Shown here: in pieces, positions 8,457 through 15,462 of the stretch
Numbering within the stretch: position 1 is the stretch's first letter
How the letters are laid out: each line of letters begins with the position of its first letter
Source of the DNA: Deltaproteobacteria bacterium
GTDB lineage: Bacteria > Myxococcota > JACPTQ01
NCBI GenBank assembly: GCA_016192705.1
Contig: JACPTQ010000029.1
Coordinates: forward strand, 25,267 to 89,266
Length of the DNA: 64,000 nucleotides
Reading direction: 5' to 3'
Notes under the pieces: generated by a model
The model's input: only the letters and a program-made list of their open reading frames with translations
What the model was told of the DNA's origin: nothing
Database searches by the model: none
Position numbers and translations under genes: made by a program

Positions 8457-8638
8457 GATCTTCGAAATATCCCTTCGCCCGCCTGAGCCGGAAAATCGAT
8501 ATTTCGAAATATCCGATTTCGGTCCCAACCCTAAAAAACCATATTTCCAAATATCCCGGGCTCGGGTTAAGGCGAAAAAAAGATATTTCGAAATATGCCG
8601 AAGCGCCCTCGTCGCCGAAATTCGATATTTCCAAATAT
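8457..8638. repeat. five AT-rich 14-bp palindromes at exact 42-bp spacing
   Basis: ATATTTCGAAATAT, or its variant ATATTTCCAAATAT, occurs at 8499-8512, 8541-8554, 8583-8596 and 8625-8638. A half-decayed first copy lies at 8457-8470 (GATCTTCGAAATAT). Centres are at 8463, 8505, 8547, 8589 and 8631, a constant 42 bp. The four 28-bp spacers differ but share a tail of CG/GA followed by A-tracts. The array sits between two convergent genes, after a short CCCGCN-like stretch at 8402-8440. Because 42 is divisible by 3, both strands stay open through it. The minus frame gives a 14-residue motif Y-F/L-E-I-S/W-x-F-R-L/V plus five variable residues. It could be a protein-binding array or a repeat-peptide gene. 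Confidence 0.85.
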
Positions 8639-8663
8639 CCTGCGACGGTGACCACCGGCGTGT

Positions 8664-9644
8664 TCAAGACTTGATGCGTGCGGCCGTTTCAACCTGCGGT
8701 ATCGCGGGGTACCGCGTCCTAAAGAAGGCGAGCGCGACGAAGCCGATGGCGACCGCAAACCACAGCGTCGCGAAGCGCACAAGCAGCGTGGCGACAACGG
8801 CTGGCGCCTTCGCAAATCCCGCGACCATCAGCTGAAGCATTCCCGCCATGCTGCCTTCGGTCACGCCAAGCCCGCCCGGCAACATAGACAACGCGCCCGC
8901 GAGCGTCGCGAGCGCATAGATAAACGTGGCGATCTCGATGGAGACGCTCGGGGCCCCTGGAAACCCGCGACAGACAACCCAAAACCCCGCGCACTCGGCG
9001 AACCACGCGGCAACCGACAGCACCGCGCCGACGGCGAGTGGACGCGGCGTTACAAGCCGCGCCATTGACGCGTAGGCCTCGCTCACCTTCGGGCGGATGC
9101 GCACGGGCAGCCGCGCGATGATAGCGTTCATGAGGCGCCGCGAACCGACAACGACAACGAATGCGAGAACGAGCGCCGCTGCAACGACCACAACAACACC
9201 GCCCATTTGGTACGTGAAAACGCCGACGCAAAGAAGCAGCACGAGCGCGACGACGTCGGTCAGCCGCTCCGCGATGACGACTGGCGCTGATTCGGCGATC
9301 GTCGCTCGCCCGCGGTCGCGGAGGAGGGCCGCCTTTAAGACTTCGCCGAGTTTCGCAGGCGTGATCGACATAACGAAACCGGCGAGAAAGATCGTCGCGC
9401 TTTCGCCAACCGGCACGCGAATCTCGAGACAGCGCAAGTAGTAATGCCACTTTGCGAACCGCAGCGCGTAGTTCAAAAGCGCGAGCCCACACGCCGCGCC
9501 AAACGTCCACCACGCATACGCGCCGAGGTTCGCGCTGAGTTCGCCCACGTCACCGTAAAGGATAAACCCACCGAACACCGCGGCCGCGAGCACGGCGACG
9601 AGGATCCCGCGTCGCAGCGCCACAATCCGTCGATGCCGTCTCAA
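8664..9644 (-). CDS. flippase-like membrane protein (lysylphosphatidylglycerol synthase TM family)
   Basis: A 326-residue integral membrane protein with about eight hydrophobic helices. Two family signatures are visible: GFVMSITPAKLGEVLKAALL near residues 92-111 and LPGGLGVTEGSMAG near 258-271. Both are typical of the UPF0104/LPG_synthase_TM superfamily, which includes the lipid-flipping part of MprF and AglD-like proteins. It lacks the soluble aminoacyltransferase domain of MprF, so lipid or polyprenol-linked glycan transport is the likelier role (inference). The predicted start is a TTG four bases after the stop of the DUF362 gene, with no strong ribosome site, suggesting coupled translation. 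It ends just before the palindrome array. Confidence 0.82.
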   Translation of the reverse strand: MRRHRRIVALRRGILVAVLAAAVFGGFILYGDVGELSANLGAYAWWTFGAACGLALLNYALRFAKWHYYLRCLEIRVPVGESATIFLAGFVMSITPAKLGEVLKAALLRDRGRATIAESAPVVIAERLTDVVALVLLLCVGVFTYQMGGVVVVVAAALVLAFVVVVGSRRLMNAIIARLPVRIRPKVSEAYASMARLVTPRPLAVGAVLSVAAWFAECAGFWVVCRGFPGAPSVSIEIATFIYALATLAGALSMLPGGLGVTEGSMAGMLQLMVAGFAKAPAVVATLLVRFATLWFAVAIGFVALAFFRTRYPAIPQVETAARIKS

Positions 9645-9648
9645 TCGC

Positions 9649-10791
9649 TTAGCTGGCTTTTTTTTCGGCCGTGTGCGTCAGCCCCCACGGAAACCGCGCG
9701 GGGCCGTAACTCTCGAAAAGTCGCCCCCAACCCGTGTCGAGCGCGCGCCTCACGCGCCAATGCCCGATCGCCGGATACCAAAAAACGTCGTGGTACAAAA
9801 TCGACGCCGCGTACGACCAGGGCGCGATCACCGTGCGCAGCAGCAACTTCTCGAGCGGCTTGAGCGGCCCCCAGTAAATGGCCTTCTGTCCGCGCGACGC
9901 AAACGTGTCTTCGGCCCCCGAAAAATTCCAATTCTCGCGCGCCGCATCCTCGTCGCCGACGATTTCGATTTCGCTCGGGTTTCCGCACCCAAGCCCCGCC
10001 TCGTGCGCCAGCCGAATGTACGTGAGCTTCATCGGGTCAAACCCCATCATCTTGGCGGCGGTCGCGTCGATCGCGACCTGATCCGCCGACGCGAGAATCA
10101 CGTTCTTCTCGTGCCAGCGCATGCATCGCGGCCCCGGTCCGTCGCCCGCGAATGTCCCGTCCATCACCGCAAAAATGCCCGGGTGAATCTCCTTTTGAAT
10201 CGTCAGCAAATCGACCAGCGTCTCGTGAATCACCGAATGGGTGAAGTGCCGCTTCTCGTGGAGCAGCCCGCCAAACGCGTTCTTCATCGCGCCCGTCGTT
10301 GTCGTGAACACGTGCGTCTTCATCGTCGGAAGGTGAAGCACGTTGTTCCCGATGAACCGTTTTGGAATCTGAATGCCGTTCGGGAAAATATCGGGCAGCA
10401 CGAGCATCTTCCCCTTGGGCTGGTAAGTCGTCCACTCCTCGCCCTCATAGAGGTGAACGTTTCGCAGCCCGTGACTCTCGACAACCGGGAGCTGATTGTT
10501 CGCGACCTCTCCGCGCCGCGCACTCACCACGACGGTTCGGTTGTGACACGCGTAAATCCGGTCGCGCGCGAACCCCTCGGCCAAAAGCCCGCGAATCACG
10601 CCATCAAGCTGCCACGGCGGAGTCGAACACGCGGGATAAAACGTGTGCCAAGTGATGTTAATCTTAAGCGCCGTCTGGTTCGCCTTCGGCAGCGCTTCCG
10701 AAATACCCGCAATTTTCAGAAGCCGCGTATAGTCCTCGAGCACCGTCTCCGGCCTCGTCCTGAGCACCGCGACTTTCGACCGATTCGCCAT
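9649..10791 (-). CDS. DUF362 domain protein
   Basis: About 380 residues. The ATG at 10791 follows GAGGTGAGGTG. Conserved DUF362 features include LKINITWHTFYPACSTPP near the N-terminus, HLPTMKTHVFTTTTGAMKN in the middle and DGTFAGDGPGPR further on. The family is widespread, sometimes fused to ferredoxin domains, and its biochemistry is poorly defined. No 4Fe-4S cluster motif is visible here, so this is the ferredoxin-free form. It is first in a two-gene operon with the flippase-like gene. A specific function cannot be stated. Confidence 0.85.
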   Translation of the reverse strand: MANRSKVAVLRTRPETVLEDYTRLLKIAGISEALPKANQTALKINITWHTFYPACSTPPWQLDGVIRGLLAEGFARDRIYACHNRTVVVSARRGEVANNQLPVVESHGLRNVHLYEGEEWTTYQPKGKMLVLPDIFPNGIQIPKRFIGNNVLHLPTMKTHVFTTTTGAMKNAFGGLLHEKRHFTHSVIHETLVDLLTIQKEIHPGIFAVMDGTFAGDGPGPRCMRWHEKNVILASADQVAIDATAAKMMGFDPMKLTYIRLAHEAGLGCGNPSEIEIVGDEDAARENWNFSGAEDTFASRGQKAIYWGPLKPLEKLLLRTVIAPWSYAASILYHDVFWYPAIGHWRVRRALDTGWGRLFESYGPARFPWGLTHTAEKKAS

Positions 10792-10830
10792 CACCTCACC
10801 TCAATCCCGACATTAAGTTATACCACGCGA

Positions 10831-11487
10831 TTAACCGGCGTCCACGCGCTTCACAAAAATCTCACGCGCGATCTCCGGGTCGAGTGCGAGCGACGTCTCG
10901 CCAAATTCGATGACGCACGCCGGTCGCCGCTGGCGCAAGCGAACCACACTTCCCGCGATGACACCGAGTGACGACAGGCGATTCAATCGATCGATATACT
11001 TGGGCGCGATGAAAACAATTCGCCCCGCGTTCCCGATGTCGAGATCGGGAAGTGGCGTGACGAGCGGCCGCATCTCACGCGCTGCCGAGGTACAGCATTC
11101 ACCTTGCGGGATCGGCTTTTGGTGCGGGCAAAGCGGCGGGTGCCCGAGGAACGTACAAACCGACGCCGTCACCTCGGGCGACAGCGCGTGCTCAAACGCG
11201 CACGCCCCCGCTTCCATCACCTCGCCGCGCAAATCAAACAGATCCGCGAGCAGCCGCTCCGCCAGCCGATTCCGCCGCACGACGAGTCGCGCGATCTCTT
11301 CGCCCTCGGCCGTCAGCAGAAGCCGGTCGCCCTCATTCACGAGGTGCTTCGACGCGACGAGCTTTGCGATCTCGTCCCGCACGTTGAAGTCTGGGAGCAT
11401 CGCCTCAAGCCCCGCGACCGTGGCGTCCCCCTCTTCGCCGAGCGCGAACACGCGCTCCAAGATCTCCTCGCGGGGATCGTGGATCAC
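10831..11487 (-). CDS. DtxR/MntR-type metal-dependent regulator with FeoA-like domain
   Basis: The GTG at 11487 overlaps the stop of the zinc-ribbon gene (GTGA). The 218-residue product starts with a winged helix (about residues 3-60: PREEILERVFALGEEGDAT through LLLTAEGEEIARLV). A metal-binding dimerisation segment follows, with FEHALSPEVTASVCTFLGHP, the Cys/His-rich LCPHQKPIPQGECC and a downstream His-free loop. The C-terminal 75 residues form an SH3-like FeoA domain. This architecture is that of DtxR/IdeR regulators, which repress when loaded with Fe(II) or Mn(II). As the last gene of the feoB operon it probably controls iron uptake alongside Fur. Confidence 0.85.
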   Translation of the reverse strand: MIHDPREEILERVFALGEEGDATVAGLEAMLPDFNVRDEIAKLVASKHLVNEGDRLLLTAEGEEIARLVVRRNRLAERLLADLFDLRGEVMEAGACAFEHALSPEVTASVCTFLGHPPLCPHQKPIPQGECCTSAAREMRPLVTPLPDLDIGNAGRIVFIAPKYIDRLNRLSSLGVIAGSVVRLRQRRPACVIEFGETSLALDPEIAREIFVKRVDAG

Positions 11488-11744
11488 GGCCGCCTCACTT
11501 TCATTTGAACGATGTCCTCGCCACGCGACGCGACGCGCGGACCCTGACCGCTGCCCGGTTCCCCTACACGAAAGAGGCGCTTCAACCAATTCACAAGGCG
11601 CGAATCACCGGGCCATTCATAGCCGCACCCTGGGCACTTCACGAGATTGCACTTGTCGCCCATCGGGCAACCGCCGTGGCACCGATTCGCTTCCAAGCTT
11701 CGTTCGAACCGGTTCCCGCAAAGTGGGCACGCGATCTGACTCAT
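11484..11744 (-). CDS. small FeoB-associated zinc-ribbon protein
   Basis: An 86-residue protein whose ATG at 11744 overlaps the feoB stop (ATGA) and whose stop overlaps the GTG of the DtxR gene. It has three Cys pairs: CPLCGNRFE, CHGGCPMGDKC and CPGCGYEW, consistent with two zinc ribbons or a metal cluster. It occupies the place of FeoC in other feo operons, but it is not a winged-helix FeoC. It may be a metal sensor or chaperone for FeoB; this is inferred from coupling alone. Confidence 0.8.
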   Translation of the reverse strand: MSQIACPLCGNRFERSLEANRCHGGCPMGDKCNLVKCPGCGYEWPGDSRLVNWLKRLFRVGEPGSGQGPRVASRGEDIVQMKVRRP

Positions 11745-14700
11745 GGCATGACCCCCGCGAGCCATTTTGCTCTCTCAACCGCCGACGATGGTGCAAATCG
11801 GATTTCGCCTGTCCCACGCGCTGCTCCTCGTATCGATGAAACCTCCACGCTCTCGGTTGACGCGCCATTTCGCGCAACCTTCAACGTTGCCACACCGCCT
11901 TGCGCCACAACCTTCTCCTCGCGGCCACCCACCTTCACCGACAACACCGCCCCCGGCAATCGGTTGTTATCCGCGTCAACAACGGGCCCCACGCGAATGG
12001 TCGCGTGATCCCCGTCGACCGCCACCGCGACCGGCAACGCACCCGCGGGCTCGCCGCGTGGCATCACGGCATTTAAAAGCCCACCCACGCCAAACGCCAA
12101 CGGAAAAATAAACGCGACCATGCCCGTTGCGACCTTCCATCCGCGCTCCTTGACGATCATAAGAACGTTCGCGACACACGGGATGAAGAGTGTGATGGTG
12201 GTCATCGCAACAACCACTTGAATGCTCCCCAGCACTTCGCGGTGCGACATGTCGAACAGCTTCGTCGCACCAAAATCGCGTCGCAAGAACCCGATGAGAA
12301 AGGCCTCGGCCGCGTCACTCGGCAAGCCAAGAAAAGTCACGACGACGGGCTCGAGCGCACGCGTGATGCCACCCAGCAGATTCAGTTTGTCGAAGAGAAA
12401 TAGGAACAGCGTCGCAATCACGAAAAGAGGAACCGCCTCCTTCAGATACCACTCGACGCGCCCGACCGTCTTGATGACGATGTTGGCGATTTCGGGGCGA
12501 CGAAGCGGGGGCAACTCGAGGATGAGATCGCTCGTGCGGCCTGGAATGACTTTCGCGGCGATGAATCCGACCGCGAGCATGACGAGCACCACGGCGCCCA
12601 CCCACCACATGGCCGTGGCAAAGCTGAGGGTCGCGAGCATGGCGAGGATAACGCCGAGCTGCGCGGAGCACGGCACCCCGAGCGCGAGAAGCAGGGTCAC
12701 GAGGATGCGCTCTTTGCGTGTTTCCAGGATGCGCGTCGTCGTCGTTGCCATCGTGTCGCACCCAAGCCCAAGAACCATGGGGAGCACAGCTTTGCCATTT
12801 AGGCCAATGACGCGAAAAAGTTTGTTCACCATGACGGCGAGGCGCGGCAAATAGCCCGAGTCCTCGAGCACACTGAAGGCGAGAAAGAACGTGAGGATGA
12901 TCGGCAAGATGAGCGCGATCGCATACGTGAGCGCCATCGTCACGACGCCGTAAGGTCCCGAGACGAGGTCGCGCACGAACGCAAAGGGAATCGGCTGCAC
13001 CGCGCCATAAACGAGCCGATTGAGAAAGCCACGCCAGTTGCGGATTTCAACGCGTGCCTCGCGTTCGCCTTCGGCAAAGGCATATTCGACGCGGACTTCA
13101 CCCGGCTCGCCCCGAACAACGGCGCCGAGCGATCCGCTTCCCGATGCCACGTAAGCGGACACCGCCCCGTCGATGTACGGCGCCACTTCTTTGCCCAACA
13201 CCGTTTCAAATCGGAAAGCGATCGTCGCCTTGCCGTCGCGCAACGCCTCCACGCGATTCAACGTTCGCACGTCACTCGAGAGATACGCGCCGAGCGGCTT
13301 CTCGCTCCCGTCGGGAAGCGGCTCGCCAATCCACCGTGAATTTGCGCCCGGCGCGCCGCGCGTGATCGTCACCGTGCGCGACCCAACGACCTTCCCAAAC
13401 ACGTCGTTCTGTAAGAAATCGACCGCGGTTTTGGCGCCAAACCCACCGACAAACTTGTACGTGACCAAAAGGACAACGATAAGGAACGGCACGCCCCACA
13501 CGGGGTGCATCGATGAGCGCGACACAACGCGCAAAAAAGGCGCCTCGAATCGCGCGCGTCCAACGGTGAACGCCGCGAGGAGGCCCGTCGCAACAATCGC
13601 AAACGAGACCTCTGGAACAACGCTCGCGACACCCGACGCCCAAAGAATCGTGTGCGCCAAATAAAAGACGACGTAGGCGATCGCTTGGGCTGCAAAAGTT
13701 GTCATCACGGCGCGCATGGTGGGTCGCGCCCGCGCAAAGAGCAGGGCGTTGAACAAAAGCAAGATCGCAAAAAACACCCAGCCGCCAATTGTCTCGATGC
13801 GCTCCAGAAAAACCGCGCCAAAGCCAAGCGCGTCGAGTGGATCGTCGGGCAGTTTCGTCGACGCGTCGATCGCCGCGATGCGCCGGGCCGCGGCGTCGAT
13901 GGCCACCGCCGTCGGGTAGGACGCGAGCACGGTGAGAACAACGGCGGCAATACGCGCTCCCCAGGTGCGTCGCGACTTTCCCAAGAGAGCCTCGGCAACG
14001 CGTTTCTCCGAGGCACGCGCCGCCATCGCCTCGGCGTCGCGCACACGCGCCGCGTTCATCGTCGCAAAAACGGGGAGTGCCAATCGCGCGGCGGCCGACC
14101 GCTCGATCTCAGCGATCCGCACCACGGAATCGCGCGACAGATGCGCGACCGACCACGCGTCGAGCGTGCGGTCACCCGCGACGAGCATCGCCGCAAACCC
14201 GCGACGTCCGCGCAACTCGGCCGGTAAGAGCGGGCCCATCTCGGTCACCGCAAATTCGACGGCTTCGGGATACCGCGTCGCGACGCGCGCCACCGCCGCC
14301 TTTCCAAGCGCGTCCCAGATCCCCGAAATCCCTTCGCGCCGCGTGGCGACCGTCTCAACGACCGGAACTCCGAGCACCTCCGAGAGGGCGCCTCTGCCAA
14401 TCGCAACGCCGCGGGCCTCCGCCTCGTCAATCATATTGAGCACGAGGATTTGCGGCACCTCGAGTTCGGCCATTTCTATTGTGAGGACCAGCGCGCGCGC
14501 GAGGTTCTTTGCGTCGGCGACCTGCACAACGACATCGCCCACTTCAAGGCCGAGCAAAATGTCGCGCGTGACCGCCTCGTCTTCGCTCGAGGGCACGAGG
14601 TTGTTGGTTCCCGGCGTGTCAACGACTTCTGAGAATCCGCGGCTGCGGGCGGTGTCGAGCGCTCCACGCGCGATCTCGACGGTTGTTCCAGGAAAGTTCG

Positions 14701-14794
14701 ACACCGTCGCGTACTTCCCCGTGAGCGCCCCAAAAATAACGCTCTTCCCGACGTTCGGGTTCCCGACCAGAACGATGCGTCGTGCCTTACTCAT
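11741..14794 (-). CDS. feoB: ferrous iron transporter FeoB with extra beta domains
   Basis: A 1017-residue Fe(II) transporter of the inner membrane. The N-terminal G domain has GNPNVGKS (G1), NFPGTTVE (switch I), DTPG (G3) and NMIDEAE (G4), then a helical region. The membrane core carries GLGCDTMATTTTRILETRKE and VPCSAQLGVILAML, a variant of the usual GxGCNVPA and SCSARLP motifs. Two features are unusual. A beta-rich insert of about 130 residues (residues 455-585) sits between membrane helices. A roughly 100-residue extension with Ig-like character follows the last helix. Canonical FeoB is about 770 residues. It heads the feoB-zinc ribbon-dtxR operon, with a probable Fur box just upstream. 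Confidence 0.95.
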   Translation of the reverse strand: MSKARRIVLVGNPNVGKSVIFGALTGKYATVSNFPGTTVEIARGALDTARSRGFSEVVDTPGTNNLVPSSEDEAVTRDILLGLEVGDVVVQVADAKNLARALVLTIEMAELEVPQILVLNMIDEAEARGVAIGRGALSEVLGVPVVETVATRREGISGIWDALGKAAVARVATRYPEAVEFAVTEMGPLLPAELRGRRGFAAMLVAGDRTLDAWSVAHLSRDSVVRIAEIERSAAARLALPVFATMNAARVRDAEAMAARASEKRVAEALLGKSRRTWGARIAAVVLTVLASYPTAVAIDAAARRIAAIDASTKLPDDPLDALGFGAVFLERIETIGGWVFFAILLLFNALLFARARPTMRAVMTTFAAQAIAYVVFYLAHTILWASGVASVVPEVSFAIVATGLLAAFTVGRARFEAPFLRVVSRSSMHPVWGVPFLIVVLLVTYKFVGGFGAKTAVDFLQNDVFGKVVGSRTVTITRGAPGANSRWIGEPLPDGSEKPLGAYLSSDVRTLNRVEALRDGKATIAFRFETVLGKEVAPYIDGAVSAYVASGSGSLGAVVRGEPGEVRVEYAFAEGEREARVEIRNWRGFLNRLVYGAVQPIPFAFVRDLVSGPYGVVTMALTYAIALILPIILTFFLAFSVLEDSGYLPRLAVMVNKLFRVIGLNGKAVLPMVLGLGCDTMATTTTRILETRKERILVTLLLALGVPCSAQLGVILAMLATLSFATAMWWVGAVVLVMLAVGFIAAKVIPGRTSDLILELPPLRRPEIANIVIKTVGRVEWYLKEAVPLFVIATLFLFLFDKLNLLGGITRALEPVVVTFLGLPSDAAEAFLIGFLRRDFGATKLFDMSHREVLGSIQVVVAMTTITLFIPCVANVLMIVKERGWKVATGMVAFIFPLAFGVGGLLNAVMPRGEPAGALPVAVAVDGDHATIRVGPVVDADNNRLPGAVLSVKVGGREEKVVAQGGVATLKVARNGASTESVEVSSIRGAARGTGEIRFAPSSAVERAKWLAGVMP

Positions 14795-14821
14795 CAACGA
14801 ATTCTACACCCGTCCCAACTT

Positions 14822-14840
14822 GATAACAACTCGCATTATC
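14822..14840 (-). promoter_or_regulatory. probable Fur box upstream of feoB
   Basis: GATAACAACTCGCATTATC matches the classical 19-bp Fur consensus GATAATGATAATCATTATC at 13 of 19 positions, including both outer half-sites. It lies 28 bp upstream of the feoB ATG and between fur and feoB. A possible -10 element (TATAGT on the minus strand) overlaps its edge, so Fur binding would block transcription. Confidence 0.6.
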
Positions 14841-14886
14841 ACTATAGCGCAAAAACACGACCCGCGAATGTCCATCCCAAACGCCC

Positions 14887-15348
14887 TCACGAAATGCACT
14901 TCCGACAAAGCCCGTAAAGCTCGTGTTTGTGTCGCGACAATCGGAATCCGTACCGCTTTGCAACCGCGTCCTGAAGCGCTTCAATCTCGTCGTCCTCAAA
15001 TTCGACGATCGTCCCGCACGATTCACAAATAAGGTGGTCGTGGTGCCCGTCGTGGTCTTCAACCTCGTAGCGCTTTTCGCCATCGCCAAACGTTCGCGCG
15101 ACCGCAACGCCGCAATCCGACAAGAGCCGCAGCGTCCGATAAACCGTCGCCGCCCCAACCCCGCGATTTCGCCGCTTCACGGCGCGCGTCAACTCTTCGG
15201 CGTTGATGTGCCCAGACGCCGCCAAAAACGTCTCGATGATGAGGTCGCGTTGACCCGTCGACCGAAGCCCCTTTTGCGCGAGATACCGCCGCACGCGCTC
15301 CCACGCCTCATCTTTATGGACATGCTTCTCAACCGTGCGCGGACCCAT
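14887..15348 (-). CDS. fur: Fur family ferric uptake regulator
   Basis: 153 residues, a normal Fur length. The DNA-binding domain includes LRSTGQRDLIIETFLAASGH and the recognition helix region GVGAATVYRTLRLLSDCGV. The metal-binding region has HDGHHDHLICESCGTIVEFE, and a second Cys pair occurs in YGLCRKC, giving the structural zinc site (CxxC twice). The ATG follows GAGGGAG. It is directly upstream of and co-oriented with feoB, with a Fur-like box in front of each gene. Iron-responsive repression of the Feo system and autoregulation are the simplest reading. Confidence 0.93.
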   Translation of the reverse strand: MGPRTVEKHVHKDEAWERVRRYLAQKGLRSTGQRDLIIETFLAASGHINAEELTRAVKRRNRGVGAATVYRTLRLLSDCGVAVARTFGDGEKRYEVEDHDGHHDHLICESCGTIVEFEDDEIEALQDAVAKRYGFRLSRHKHELYGLCRKCIS

Positions 15349-15375
15349 CTCGGCTCCCTCGCCTCCCGAACGCGC

Positions 15376-15390
15376 TGAGAACGATTCTCA
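15376..15390 (-). promoter_or_regulatory. probable Fur box upstream of fur
   Basis: TGAGAACGATTCTCA is a near-perfect 7-1-7 inverted repeat of the Fur type (consensus TGATAATNATTATCA; TGAGAA and TTCTCA halves are exact complements). It starts 28 bp upstream of the fur ATG, implying autoregulation. Confidence 0.68.
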
Positions 15391-15462
15391 ACAGCCATTT
15401 CAATATGACGAATCCACCGGAGCCTGTCAATCGCCCCCATCGCACCCACGTACGCGCGAACG

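Noticed and set aside
8457..8638. CRISPR array
   Set aside because: The repeat is only 14 bp and palindromic, the spacers share sequence, and no cas gene is present.
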